Shown here: piece by piece, positions 53,421 to 62,089 of the stretch
How the letters are laid out: the number at the start of each line of letters is the position of its first letter
Numbering within the stretch: the stretch's first letter is position 1
NCBI RefSeq assembly: GCF_000765475.1
Contig: NZ_JRHO01000014.1
Coordinates: 575,687-639,686 of the forward strand
DNA from: Methanococcoides methylutens
GTDB taxonomy: Archaea; Halobacteriota; Methanosarcinia; Methanosarcinales; Methanosarcinaceae
Reading direction: 5' to 3'
DNA: 64,000 nt
Notes under the pieces: model-generated
Databases searched by the model: none
The model's input: only the letters and a program-made list of their open reading frames with translations
What the model was told of the DNA's origin: nothing
Position numbers and translations under genes: made by a program

Positions 53421-54341
53421 TTAGATATTATTAAAAATATCAATCATGTGTTTTGCAAGATCTTTGCTTATATCCACAGAGCTCATCAGAGTATCCGTAA
53501 AGAAGACATCAATCCCCATGTCCATCACAGGATCTCCTGCAGACCCATCCCTTACATCAAGGATCATTGCATCAAGGAGTCCATTGTAGCACTCTGCAAC
53601 CCCAACTGAAGAAACATCGAAGCCACAGGCACTCATCAATTTTCCTGCAGGCCCGCTTATTGGCTCCCTTCCTATGATAGGACTTACTGCAACCACTTTC
53701 TTCCCTTTGAGGATGTCACGCATACCAGGCAAGTTAATGATCGGACCAATACTTGTGATGGGATTGCTGGGACCTATCAGGACATTATCCTCCTTTTCAA
53801 GAGCTTCAATTACACCCGGAGATATGGATGCATCATCGATGCCATCCTGTGAAACCTCTAAGACCTCAGGCCCACCATGTTGTTTTACCCAGAAATCCTG
53901 AAAATGTATCCTTCCGGATGGCGTTGTTATCATTGTGGACACAGGATCATCCGACATTGGCAATATATGAGATCTGATCCCGAATAAAGAAGCCATTTTC
54001 TGCATAGCTTCTGTAAGAGAAAGGCCCTGCCTTAACATTTCAGACCGCATTATGTGCGTGGCCCTGTCAAGATCGCCTATCATCATCCCCTCGTCATGAC
54101 CGGCAAGCTTCATTGCATCATGAGTACTGAACGTATCATCCCTGACACCCCACCATTTCCCCTTGTCGATCCTATCAGAGAGTAAATAGAGCACAGTATC
54201 AATATCAGGAGTTATCAGATTTCCGGAGACCCACAGGTCTTCAGCTGTGTTCACGACCACAGTGATATCCTCCTCAGGAAGGACATTTCTTAAACCATCG
54301 ATCAATTTGGGAGTTCCCGTTCCGCCGGACAATACGATCAT
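53421..54341 (-). CDS. cofD: 2-phospho-L-lactate transferase CofD
   Basis: Makes F420-0 from Fo and lactyl-(2)-diphospho-5'-guanosine (306 residues). The N-terminal MIVLSGGTGTPKLIDGLRNV, the metal motif VVNTAEDLWVSGNLITPDID, and IGPSNPITSIGPIINLPGMR are diagnostic. It converges on the tandem small-RNA-like repeat. Confidence 0.94.
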   Translation of the reverse strand: MIVLSGGTGTPKLIDGLRNVLPEEDITVVVNTAEDLWVSGNLITPDIDTVLYLLSDRIDKGKWWGVRDDTFSTHDAMKLAGHDEGMMIGDLDRATHIMRSEMLRQGLSLTEAMQKMASLFGIRSHILPMSDDPVSTMITTPSGRIHFQDFWVKQHGGPEVLEVSQDGIDDASISPGVIEALEKEDNVLIGPSNPITSIGPIINLPGMRDILKGKKVVAVSPIIGREPISGPAGKLMSACGFDVSSVGVAECYNGLLDAMILDVRDGSAGDPVMDMGIDVFFTDTLMSSVDISKDLAKHMIDIFNNI

Positions 54342-54405
54342 AAAACAACCTCTGTTTCCATCAAATAACGGAACATCATTATACCATGAAGACTATTTAA
54401 ACCAT

Positions 54406-55602
54406 ATGAAAGTCATTCGGGATCCGGTACATGGGTACATAGAACTGGACCAACTTGTATTGTCATTGATAGATACACCCCAAATGCAGCGTTTAAGAAG
54501 AATTCAGCAGTTGGGCCTGTCAAATCTTGTATATCCCGGAGCAAACCATACTCGTTTTGAACATTCCCTTGGAGTAATGCACCTTGCAACTACCCTGACA
54601 TCACAGCTAAACTCTATCGAGAAAGATGAAAAGGATGAGATCCGTGCAGCTGCACTTCTCCATGACGTCGGCCACGGACCGCTCTCACATGTTACAGAGA
54701 GTATCATAAAACAGTATACACGCCAGAGACATGAAGATGTGAAACCTATCCTCAAAAAAGGCGAGATCGCAGAGATACTGAACGAACACGGACTTGATCC
54801 TGTGACCATTGCAGATCACATAAAGGGCGAAACATCACTGGGAAAGATAGTTAATAGCGAGATCGATGTGGACCGTATGGACTATCTGGTGAGAGATGCA
54901 CATTATACAGGTGTTGCGTTCGGACTTGTGGACCATGCACGCCTGATACATGAGATGCAGTTCTACGAGGATAATCTGGTTGTCGGCCTGGGAGGTCTGA
55001 AAGCCGCAGAATCACTTCTTGTTTCACGTTTCCTTATGCACCCCTCGGTCTATTACCACCACGTATCCAGGATAGCCGAAACGATGTTTACAAGGGCGGT
55101 CCAGGACCTTATCAACAAGAAGACGCTCGACCCGTTCAAACTGCGCCAGATGGAAGATGCAAGGTTGTTCGAGATGATCAGGGCAGACGATGGGTATGCA
55201 GGCGAGCTTGGAAAACGACTCGATGAAAGAAGGCTTTACAAACGTGCCCTTCATGTTGGCATTGAGGTTGTTGGTGAGAACGTCCTGCGTTACAGGGGAA
55301 AGGTAGACCGGGTAGAAAATGAGATCGCAGATATGGTTGGCATCGACAGCAGCGAGATCCTGATCGACATCCCAAAGCGACCGGAGATCGCTGAAATGAA
55401 GGCATTGATCAAGGTCGACGGGAAGATGCTGAGGCTTGATGAAGCCTCCAATATCGTGGCCACCATAGAGAATGCCCACCAAGATAACTGGAGAATGGGC
55501 GTGTACACTATTAAGGAACACAGAGAATCTGTCAGGAAGGCTGCACAGGAATTCTTTGACACAAAGAAAGGAACAAAGCAGTTCAGACTTACAGACCTAT
55601 GA
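54406..55602 (+). CDS. HD-domain phosphohydrolase (SAMHD1/dGTPase-like)
   Basis: A 398-residue protein beginning MKVIRDPVHGYIELDQL. HD metal motif: ARFEHSLGVMHL-like TRFEHSLGV (H), then AALLHDVGHGPLSH (HD) and DVDRMDYLVRDA (D). This is the archaeal HD superfamily related to SAMHD1, which acts on dNTPs or nucleotides; the substrate here is unknown. ATG 54406 has no Shine-Dalgarno but a TATA-like TTATACC about 27 bases upstream, so a leaderless mRNA is likely. The longer frame from 54247 overlaps cofD. Confidence 0.85.
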   Translation: MKVIRDPVHGYIELDQLVLSLIDTPQMQRLRRIQQLGLSNLVYPGANHTRFEHSLGVMHLATTLTSQLNSIEKDEKDEIRAAALLHDVGHGPLSHVTESIIKQYTRQRHEDVKPILKKGEIAEILNEHGLDPVTIADHIKGETSLGKIVNSEIDVDRMDYLVRDAHYTGVAFGLVDHARLIHEMQFYEDNLVVGLGGLKAAESLLVSRFLMHPSVYYHHVSRIAETMFTRAVQDLINKKTLDPFKLRQMEDARLFEMIRADDGYAGELGKRLDERRLYKRALHVGIEVVGENVLRYRGKVDRVENEIADMVGIDSSEILIDIPKRPEIAEMKALIKVDGKMLRLDEASNIVATIENAHQDNWRMGVYTIKEHRESVRKAAQEFFDTKKGTKQFRLTDL

Positions 55603-55611
55603 GGTGATACT

Positions 55612-55971
55612 TTGCAGGAAATGAGAACACAGACAAGCAGAGGAGAACTTTTACTTGAACACCGACTCATCGGCGAAGACCTTGTGATAACACTTACAGG
55701 TGGCAGAGGACACATTGGAGCTGTAGCCGTGGGCTACTATGACAGAATACCCGGACATGCATCCTCATCGGTAATAACCCTGCCATCCCACAGGGATGAC
55801 GCCATAGCTCTTGATGCTGCAAGGCGTATAAGTTCGGCCACACATAGCACAACAGTTGTTACCGTAGGAATAAATTTTGAGAATATTACACTTGAAGAGA
55901 TCGAAGAAGTGCTGTCCGCTTCGAACGAACTGATCAATGAATTCATAGGATCAATGAAGGAGAAACAATAA
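55612..55971 (+). CDS. Prenylated-FMN chaperone LpdD-like protein
   Basis: A 119-residue protein with GELLLEHRLIGEDLVITLTG, RGHIGAVAVGYYDR, and a VITLPSHRDDAIALDAARRI segment. The LpdD-like family is found next to UbiX and UbiD genes, and here the gene overlaps ubiX by one base, which supports the assignment. The start is TTG 55612 with GAGGTG 5 bases upstream; ATG 55621 is an alternative. Confidence 0.7.
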   Translation: MQEMRTQTSRGELLLEHRLIGEDLVITLTGGRGHIGAVAVGYYDRIPGHASSSVITLPSHRDDAIALDAARRISSATHSTTVVTVGINFENITLEEIEEVLSASNELINEFIGSMKEKQ

Positions 55972-56546
55972 TGGAGAGGGAGACGGAGAGGAAGAAGGAG
56001 ATAGTTATCGGGATAAGCGGAGCCTCCGGTGCACAGTATGGCGTCCGGTTGCTTGAGATCCTGGCAGATATGAATATAGATACCCACCTGATACTCACAA
56101 AGGCTGCAGAGAAGATCATCGAAGTAGAGACCGACCTGACAGTGGAAGGCATAAAAGAATTGGCAACATCGGTCCATGATGAGAATGACTTCACCGCACC
56201 TATAGCAAGCGGATCCCACCCCTTTGTAGGTATGATAGTGGCACCCTGCAGCATGAAAACACTCGCATCAGTGGCAAACGGGACCTCCGATAACCTCATT
56301 GCACGTACAGCTGATGTGTGCCTTAAGGAAAGGAGAAAGCTCATTCTGATGGCCAGGGAAACCCCACTCAGCGGCATCCATATTGAGAATATGCTAAAAG
56401 CACATAATGCCGGAGCGATCCTGCTTCCCGCCTGCCCTGCATATTACAACCGGCCGGAATCAATCGATGACCTTATCAATTTCATGGCAGGAAGAGCACT
56501 CGACCTTATAGGTGTCGACAATAATGCCTACAAGCGCTGGCAGTGA
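55971..56546 (+). CDS. ubiX: Flavin prenyltransferase UbiX
   Basis: Makes prenylated FMN for UbiD-type decarboxylases (191 residues). The flavin site IGISGASGAQYGVRLLEIL is near residue 12, the MIVAPCSMKTLASVANGTSD loop near residue 85 and the end reads GRALDLIGVDN. In archaea prFMN supports the UbiD-like decarboxylase of the mevalonate pathway (anhydromevalonate phosphate decarboxylase); no ubiD is in this window. Confidence 0.95.
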   Translation: MERETERKKEIVIGISGASGAQYGVRLLEILADMNIDTHLILTKAAEKIIEVETDLTVEGIKELATSVHDENDFTAPIASGSHPFVGMIVAPCSMKTLASVANGTSDNLIARTADVCLKERRKLILMARETPLSGIHIENMLKAHNAGAILLPACPAYYNRPESIDDLINFMAGRALDLIGVDNNAYKRWQ

Positions 56547-56713
56547 AATGCCAGAGATACCGCCGCATCAGGAATATTGAGCGAACATTATGGCCATTAA
56601 ACTGGCAAAATGAAGATCATTCATGCAAAATTACCGCAAATTAAGCAATAATTCATCAAAAAAGCATTCCCGAATGGTTAAATATATATACTACGACTTC
56701 TATTTAGAGGAAC

Positions 56714-56753
56714 GTGCCTCCAAAGGCACTGCATGCGAGGTCTTTTGCATGCA
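56714..56753 (+). other. Two adjacent hairpins upstream of tRNA-Pro
   Basis: GTGCCT/AGGCAC (56714-56729) is directly followed by TGCATGC/GCATGCA (56730-56753), 11 bases before the tRNA. A TATA box (AATATATATA) near 56682 would start transcription close to 56710, so both hairpins lie in the tRNA precursor leader or form a separate small RNA. Confidence 0.45.
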
Positions 56754-56764
56754 ATGAACACGAT

Positions 56765-56842
56765 GGGATAGTAGGGTAGCCTGGTCGATCCTCGAGCGTT
56801 TGGGACGCTTGGACTGCGGTTCAAATCCGCGCTATCCCACCA
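56765..56842 (+). tRNA. tRNA-Pro (UGG), CCA encoded
   Basis: Acceptor GGGATAG/CTATCCC with A73 and encoded CCA, anticodon stem GAGCG/CGCTT with loop TTTGGGA (anticodon TGG), and T-arm GCGG-TTCAAAT-CCGC. D-arm GGGTAGCCTGGTCGATCCT is normal. 78 nt including CCA, no intron. Confidence 0.92.
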
Positions 56843-56968
56843 AAATTCAACTTTTTTAATTAACTTATCATTGACAACTTGCTATTGACATTTACAATAT
56901 ACTACTGAAAAGTAATTTTCGACGTATTTGGATTAGTTTTATTTAATATGCAGTAGTCAGAAATTCTC

Positions 56969-57253
56969 ATGGTTATGGCAAAAATAAAGTTATTTGCAAA
57001 TCTCAGGGAATCAGCAGGAGAGTCTGAAATGAAGATGCAAGGAGAGAACATACAGGAGATCCTTGACGGTCTGCTCACAAGATACCCACAGCTTCAGGAA
57101 CTGATATTCAATGATGTCGAAGGGAAAAGAGAACTTCGAAGTTACATCAACATACTCATAAATGGGAACAATATCCTGCACCTTGAAGGACTGGATACCA
57201 TTGTCAATGATGACGACGAGATCGCAATATTCCCACCTGTATCGGGTGGCTGA
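56969..57253 (+). CDS. MoaD/ThiS-like ubiquitin-fold protein (SAMP-like)
   Basis: A 94-residue beta-grasp protein ending in the required diglycine (FPPVSGG). VMAKIKLFANLRESAGESEM and INILINGNNI are MoaD-like. It could be the sulfur carrier for molybdopterin (MoaB is encoded nearby at 59681) or an archaeal protein modifier. No Shine-Dalgarno; TTTATTTAAT about 27 bases before the ATG suggests a leaderless mRNA. Confidence 0.87.
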   Translation: MVMAKIKLFANLRESAGESEMKMQGENIQEILDGLLTRYPQLQELIFNDVEGKRELRSYINILINGNNILHLEGLDTIVNDDDEIAIFPPVSGG

Positions 57254-57294
57254 TCTTCTTAAGACGCATCCCGCATTGAACTTCAATTTCATAA

Positions 57295-57687
57295 ATGACA
57301 TTCCCGGAAAGAACACAGGACCTGGCAAGTATAGCATTCGGAGGATTTTTAGGTGCTATATCCAGATATGCAGTTTCATCCAGCACCATTTCACCCAATG
57401 GAACACTGATTGTGAATGTGGTTGGAAGCCTTCTTCTGGGAATGATGATGTATGATTATGATTACCTTTGCCACATCAGTCAGAGGACACGACTGACATT
57501 TGGAACAGGGTTTATGGGAGCCTTTACGACCTTTTCTACTTTCGCCGTTGAAACCTACGATCTTGGAGGAAACTCTGCGATATTTAATATCGGAATCAAT
57601 CTCGCACTGACCCTTTTGGCAGTTTTCCTCGGAAGAGGCATTATTATCTACCTGTTCAGGAGGAAAGGAAGTGCCCATGGGAATTGA
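57295..57687 (+). CDS. crcB: Fluoride channel Fluc/CrcB, subunit 1
   Basis: A 130-residue membrane protein with four spans exporting fluoride. AFGGFLGAISRYAVSS, LIVNVVGSLLLGMM, and GTGFMGAFTTFSTFAVETY are the Fluc signatures (Asn, and the TTFSTF phenylalanine track). Overlaps the next crcB by 11 bases. I see no fluoride riboswitch in the short upstream gap. Confidence 0.93.
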   Translation: MTFPERTQDLASIAFGGFLGAISRYAVSSSTISPNGTLIVNVVGSLLLGMMMYDYDYLCHISQRTRLTFGTGFMGAFTTFSTFAVETYDLGGNSAIFNIGINLALTLLAVFLGRGIIIYLFRRKGSAHGN

Positions 57688-58036
57688 AGCAGTACTGCTG
57701 GTGGGTCTTGGAGGTTCCATAGGAGCCTGCCTAAGGTATCTTGTTTCGGGGACAGTACCGGTTATGAAAGGACTTCCCACAGGAACCCTCCTTGTAAATG
57801 TTATCGGAAGCACCATACTATCCACGCTGACATTTCTCTCAGTACCATACGCCAGCTTTCACCTTATCAACATAGGCATCCTCGGCTCCTTCACGACGTT
57901 CTCAACCTTTGCATATGAAAGCTTCAAGCTGTTAGAAGAGGGTCGCACAGAGCTATTTGTATCCAATATAACACTTAACCTGTTGCTTTGTCTTTCAGGC
58001 GTTTACATCGGGCAGCACATAGCAAGTTTAATCTAA
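57677..58036 (+). CDS. crcB: Fluoride channel Fluc/CrcB, subunit 2
   Basis: A 119-residue partner of the upstream crcB, with GLGGSIGACLRYLVSG, LLVNVIGSTILS, and GILGSFTTFSTFAYESF. Paired homologues usually form an antiparallel heterodimer. ATG 57677 (MGIEAVLL) is preferred to the ATG at 57671. Confidence 0.92.
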   Translation: MGIEAVLLVGLGGSIGACLRYLVSGTVPVMKGLPTGTLLVNVIGSTILSTLTFLSVPYASFHLINIGILGSFTTFSTFAYESFKLLEEGRTELFVSNITLNLLLCLSGVYIGQHIASLI

Positions 58037-58058
58037 TTTGAAAAATAGAGATTAACAT

Positions 58059-58379
58059 ATGACATCAGCTATTCTCAGGATATACCTTAATGAGAACGAT
58101 TACTGCGATGGAAAACCTGCACATGAGAAGATACTTGAGTTTATGAGAGATTCAAATATCTCCGGTGCAACCGTTCTTCATGGCATCGAAGGATATGGAG
58201 TTCATAGCAAGATACATACAACAAGCATTCTGAGACTCGGCACAGACCTGCCAATTGTTGTAGAAGCAGTCGATTCCGAAGAAAAGATAAGAAAGATTCT
58301 CCCTGAACTTTGCAGGATGATCCCAAAAGAACTTATCACCTTGCAAAAAGTTGAGATCATTTCAGGAGAGAATGTCTGA
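58059..58379 (+). CDS. DUF190 family protein
   Basis: A 106-residue protein with RIYLNENDYCDGKPAHEKIL and SGATVLHGIEGYGVHSKIHT, a fold of the PII-like/DUF190 family that is often encoded next to crcB. It probably forms a trimer or hexamer and may sense a ligand that controls the channel; this is inference from context. It begins 22 bases after crcB. Confidence 0.87.
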   Translation: MTSAILRIYLNENDYCDGKPAHEKILEFMRDSNISGATVLHGIEGYGVHSKIHTTSILRLGTDLPIVVEAVDSEEKIRKILPELCRMIPKELITLQKVEIISGENV

Positions 58380-58393
58380 AGAAACTCTGAACT

Positions 58394-58660
58394 TTAACGG
58401 TAAAGTACTACTGAATGCCCCCTTACATCAATGATCGTTGATCTTGTAGCATCTGCAAGCTTTTCAGCAATGCCATCGATCCCATCCTCTTCTTCGTAAG
58501 AAGCACTCTTTAAGACCTTAACTTTGACAAGATGCCGATCTTTAATGACCTTTTTCAGTTCAGTTATCAGCTGGTCAGAAACCCCGCCTTTGCCCACATT
58601 TAGAATAGGCTTTATGTGGGTTGCTTCAGACCTTAGTTTGTACAGCTTTTCTTTATCCAT
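58394..58660 (-). CDS. YhbY/CRM-domain RNA-binding protein
   Basis: An 88-residue CRM domain protein with LRSEATHIKPILNVGKGGVS (the GxxG loop region), KDRHLVKVKVLKSA and a C-terminal strand. YhbY binds pre-50S particles in bacteria; a role in ribosome assembly is likely. It converges with the DUF190 gene, 14 bases between. Confidence 0.9.
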   Translation of the reverse strand: MDKEKLYKLRSEATHIKPILNVGKGGVSDQLITELKKVIKDRHLVKVKVLKSASYEEEDGIDGIAEKLADATRSTIIDVRGHSVVLYR

Positions 58661-58749
58661 ATGAACCTACACAAAATTTATGCCAATTATACCTTACGGC
58701 AGTATTTGCATATGATAATGCAAAATAACCATTTAATTGAAGAAAAGAA

Positions 58750-59451
58750 TTATTCAGGCTTCTCAATAGATACATTACTGCCGTCAATCTCAAACTCATA
58801 CCAGGGAGTAGGTTTTGGAGTAATACCCAATATCCTGATAGAATAACCGGAATCATTTTCCTTTATTTCTATCATACCATCAAAAAGCTGCTTCAGGGTA
58901 GCCACGGTCTGTGCATCATGCATTTCATCTTCCACTATGAAGATACCAAAGGAATTTGATGCTTTAATGCGACCTGTGAAAACATGTAAGAACCTGAACA
59001 ATGTCTGAAGATTGGAATACATCAGGATAGTAGAAAGGGAATTGATACAGAATCTCAAGCCAGGGGCCTTTTTCTGAACAAGGAACTCCTCGAAATACTG
59101 ACCGATCCTTACCCCGATACCTGTGAGATCCACAGGACTGGCTGCCCTTTTTATATGCTCTTTATCCAATGCAGGGATACCAAGTGTTTTTGTGACACAA
59201 TCCACAATACCGAGATTCTCATTGTCAGTATCCAGACCGTTATTTGAGAACCAGTCCAGTACACGCTCCCCGGTCTCACGGGTAGAGACAATTATGGAAG
59301 AATCACCCTGTTTAAGCCCATTGCAGATAATAGTATTAACGAGATCATCCTTTCCACTCATAGGAGGGCCGATAAGCATCAGGTTGGTGCCCTCTTTAAC
59401 ACCACCGATCAGATCGTCAAGTTCTTTGATACCAAACAAATATTCAGCCAT
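58750..59451 (-). CDS. RAD55/KaiC-like ATPase
   Basis: A 233-residue RecA-fold ATPase beginning MAEYLFGIKELDDLIGGVKE. Walker A is LIGPPMSGKDDLVN, with Asp in place of the usual Ser/Thr after GK; SIIVSTRETGERVLDWF and RFCINSLSTILMYSNLQTL fit the KaiC/RAD55 family of methanogens. The Lys-Asp substitution may weaken ATP binding or hydrolysis. Expression may be controlled by a palindrome next to its TATA box. Confidence 0.83.
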   Translation of the reverse strand: MAEYLFGIKELDDLIGGVKEGTNLMLIGPPMSGKDDLVNTIICNGLKQGDSSIIVSTRETGERVLDWFSNNGLDTDNENLGIVDCVTKTLGIPALDKEHIKRAASPVDLTGIGVRIGQYFEEFLVQKKAPGLRFCINSLSTILMYSNLQTLFRFLHVFTGRIKASNSFGIFIVEDEMHDAQTVATLKQLFDGMIEIKENDSGYSIRILGITPKPTPWYEFEIDGSNVSIEKPE

Positions 59452-59578
59452 GTAAACATTCCTACAACGGACTTGTCAATGCGAATGCATGAGATCACCG
59501 GATTTGACCTGACGTTGCATTACTTCAGAGTAAATTAAGTGGGATTTGATCCACATTCAAATCGTACCTGTTATATTA

Positions 59579-59607
59579 TATCCCTTATGGATACGTCATA
59601 AGGGATA
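59579..59607. promoter_or_regulatory. 11-base inverted repeat beside the RAD55-like promoter
   Basis: TATCCCTTATG and CATAAGGGATA flank a 7-base spacer, next to a TATA-like TATAATATAA on the minus strand. It may be an operator for the RAD55-like gene or a terminator of moaB, whose stop is about 75 bases away; the lack of a T-run favours the operator. Confidence 0.45.
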
Positions 59608-59680
59608 ATCATATTAATAATATATCTTTGCAGGGACTATATAAATATAGATATTAGGTGAACTCGCATACTCAAAATAT

Positions 59681-60214
59681 TCACCTTATGTGTTTTACAA
59701 CATGACCTGCTTCCGGAATGATGATCTCTGAGAGTGCAAGTTCAACTGCACCAGGTGATCCGGGAAGACAGAAGATCGCTTTATCCCTTATGATCCCGGC
59801 AGCAGCGCGGGTCAGTATAACTGCAGAACCTATCTGTTCAATGCTCTTGTATCTGAAAAGTTCCCCGAATCCGGGCATCTGCTTCTCGAACATCGGCACC
59901 AGGGACTCGACGGTAACATCAGTGGGAGTCAGACCGGTGCCACCAGTAGTGACAATAATGTCGGCTTCTTTTTGCAGGGCATCCAGAACAGCTTTCTTTA
60001 TATCCGAGCTTTCATCGGAAACAAGCTCATAACCCAGTACATGATGACCATTCTTTTTCACAAGTTCCACCATCAATTCGCCGGATATATCCTCAGCATC
60101 TTCGGGAGACCGTGCTGATCCATATTTGGCAAACCTTGAGGTAGATATTGAGATCAAATAAAAACCAAGACTTTTTCGGGCATCTTTCCTGTGCTCATGA
60201 GTAACAGAGTCCAT
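59681..60214 (-). CDS. moaB: Molybdenum cofactor protein MoaB
   Basis: A 177-residue MogA/MoaB-family protein that adenylylates molybdopterin. ISTSRFAKYG, VTTGGTGLTPTDVTVESLVP near residue 90 and FCLPGSPGAVELAL are diagnostic. ATG 60214 is placed about 28 bases after a TATATATT box, consistent with a leaderless mRNA; a 6-codon longer start at 60232 is possible. Confidence 0.92.
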   Translation of the reverse strand: MDSVTHEHRKDARKSLGFYLISISTSRFAKYGSARSPEDAEDISGELMVELVKKNGHHVLGYELVSDESSDIKKAVLDALQKEADIIVTTGGTGLTPTDVTVESLVPMFEKQMPGFGELFRYKSIEQIGSAVILTRAAAGIIRDKAIFCLPGSPGAVELALSEIIIPEAGHVVKHIR

Positions 60215-60232
60215 ATGACAAATTATAGGCAT

Positions 60233-60535
60233 GCAATATATATTGATTTCCAGAAGATACCTTTTTCAATATAAATACTAAAGATACTCCAAAACCTGGA
60301 TATATAAGATGTAATTTAGTATAGCACGGGAAAAAAGGAAAATACATTTTCTATTGATAAGACTTATAAACCCCTAAGTAGTAGGGGGATGCATCATTGA
60401 CACATTTACAACTTAAAGATTTTCAAGACGCGTTGCCAACATATCCAGAACAACGATCTGGCGACCAGATCAAAAAAGCAGGAAACCCAATGCGTTCTTA
60501 AGATCACACTGATCATATTAAGGAGGTTCAATCTC
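60233..60535. promoter_or_regulatory. rpl10e promoter and leader
   Basis: No gene seen. GACTTATAAAC near 60360 provides the TATA box, followed by a hairpin CCCCTA/TAGGGG (60373-60389) and about 145 bases of leader before GGAGG at 60521. The leader contains AAGATCACACTGATC (60500-60514), identical to 15 bases inside the rpl10e coding region (60670-60684). Confidence 0.5.
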
Positions 60536-61054
60536 ATGGTAAGAAAACCAGCAAGTATGTACAGAAACGTAAAATCACGCTCAAACACAAGACGAAAATA
60601 TATGGGCGGTGTTCCAGGCAGTCACGTAATCCACTACGATGATGGAAACAAGACAGCAGAGTTCCCTGTGAAGATCACACTGATCTCAGAAGAAAGATGC
60701 CAGATCCAGCACAAAGCTCTCGAAGCTGCACGTATCACTGCAAACAGAACAATGACAACAGCAGCAGGTCGTAGCGCATACCACATGAAGCTCAGGGTAT
60801 ACCCTCACGAAGTTCTCAGAGAGAACAAGCAGGCTACCGGAGCAGGAGCGGACCGTGTATCCAGTGGAATGAGAGCAGCATGGGGAAAGAATGTAGGAAC
60901 AGCAGCAAGAGTTGCTGCAGGACAGAAAGTATTCACAATATCTGTTAACAAAGAGCATTTCCCAATGGCAAAAGATGCTCTCCGAAAAGCTGGCCAGAAA
61001 CTGCCAACCCCTGTAAGGATCGTTGTCGATCAGGGTATGGAACTGGTACAGTAA
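60536..61054 (+). CDS. rpl10e: Ribosomal protein L10e (L16 family)
   Basis: 50S protein of 172 residues at the tRNA-binding centre. ARKPASMYR-like [20 protein letters not shown] opens it; [20 protein letters not shown] and [20 protein letters not shown] are the conserved blocks. GGAGG lies 10 bases before the ATG. Confidence 0.96.
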   Translation: MVRKPASMYRNVKSRSNTRRKYMGGVPGSHVIHYDDGNKTAEFPVKITLISEERCQIQHKALEAARITANRTMTTAAGRSAYHMKLRVYPHEVLRENKQATGAGADRVSSGMRAAWGKNVGTAARVAAGQKVFTISVNKEHFPMAKDALRKAGQKLPTPVRIVVDQGMELVQ

Positions 61055-61086
61055 ACAGAACACTTATCAAAAAAGAGGGTATCAAA

Positions 61087-61698
61087 ATGGATGATTACGA
61101 AGCGCTATTGGAAAGGGCAATAGAAAACCTGCCAGATGTGGAAACTACGGATGTTCGTTTCGTAATTCCCGAACCCAGGATATTTGTGGAAGGTAAGACC
61201 ACCGTCCTTGAGAACTTTGGGAACATTGCAGACGTACTGAACAGAGATCCGGACCATATTATGAAATACCTCACAAGGGAAATGGGAACTGCCGGAAAGC
61301 TTGATGGAAACCGTGCAATATTCCAGGGAAAATTCCCAAGAGAGAATATCAAATCAAATATCGACGCCTACGTTGAAGAGTATGTTATATGCTCCGAATG
61401 TAATCGCCCGGATACCCAGCTTGTCAAATCTGACAGGATAATGATATTGAAATGCTCAGCTTGTGGTGCACACCGTCCTGTTAAAAAGAGGAGGACCACA
61501 ATTGCAACACCCCGCGATGCAGTCGAAGAAGGCGAGGAGTATGAGGTCAGGATCGATGCCGTTGGTTCAAAAGGAGACGGAATCGCTAAACTTGCCAAAT
61601 TCACCATATTCGTCCCAGGCGCTGCAAAAGGCGATGTCGTAAAGATCAAGATCAAGAGGATCAGCGGGAACCTTGCATTTGCAGAACGCGCTTCTTAA
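61087..61698 (+). CDS. Translation initiation factor aIF2 beta with C-terminal TRAM domain
   Basis: A 203-residue beta subunit of aIF2. The N-terminal helix and alpha/beta domain ([40 protein letters not shown]) are followed by the zinc finger [10 protein letters not shown] ... [10 protein letters not shown]. An extra TRAM domain (residues 145-203: [20 protein letters not shown], then [14 protein letters not shown]) is fused at the end. GAGGG precedes the ATG. Confidence 0.94.
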   Translation: MDDYEALLERAIENLPDVETTDVRFVIPEPRIFVEGKTTVLENFGNIADVLNRDPDHIMKYLTREMGTAGKLDGNRAIFQGKFPRENIKSNIDAYVEEYVICSECNRPDTQLVKSDRIMILKCSACGAHRPVKKRRTTIATPRDAVEEGEEYEVRIDAVGSKGDGIAKLAKFTIFVPGAAKGDVVKIKIKRISGNLAFAERAS

Positions 61699-61811
61699 GC
61701 AGCGTTCTTTGATCATAAACACTATTGATCTAGCCCTTTCCGAATTGTCTGCCCGGGACAAAACTGTCCAGGGGCAGATAATAAAGGAAACAGGATATAA
61801 AGAGGGTTTAG

Positions 61812-62018
61812 ATGGACCGGAAACCAATTTCAATACCAGAGTTCGATGGACTTGTTGAAAGCGGTTTTCCAAACAATGATGTTGTATTCTTTACAGAACA
61901 GAACGAAACTGGCAAAACCGGTTTCGGAGTTCATTTTTTTGCAAATAACAAATACCAACAATGCCTAACCGGTGGTCTATACAAATATAAAAGAAATCCC
62001 TTAGAGACCATTAATTAA
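61812..62018 (+). CDS. Hypothetical protein, 68 residues
   Basis: Small reading frame with GAGGG about 5 bases before the ATG. Sequence such as FDGLVESGFPNNDVVFFTEQ and GKTGFGVHFFANNKYQQCLT looks protein-like (balanced composition, alternating hydrophobics), but no family is recognised. It follows aIF2beta by 113 bases. Confidence 0.45.
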   Translation: MDRKPISIPEFDGLVESGFPNNDVVFFTEQNETGKTGFGVHFFANNKYQQCLTGGLYKYKRNPLETIN

Positions 62019-62089
62019 TACATATCCAAAAGGCATCCATAGATCATGATGCAAAAGGTTGTAAGACCTGACATAGAGAGGATTTTGAA

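Noticed and set aside
53039-53434. 131-codon open frame across the tandem repeat
   Set aside because: Its internal duplication follows from the 195-bp DNA repeat (65 codons). There is no ribosome-binding site, and nucleotide identity is highest in the stem-loop and lowest elsewhere, which fits RNA genes better than a protein.
57254-57294. Fluoride riboswitch before crcB
   Set aside because: The gap is only about 40 bases and lacks the conserved pseudoknot sequence.
61673-61858. 61-codon frame after aIF2beta
   Set aside because: It overlaps the end of aIF2beta and the next frame and has no ribosome-binding site; partly protein-like but not supported.
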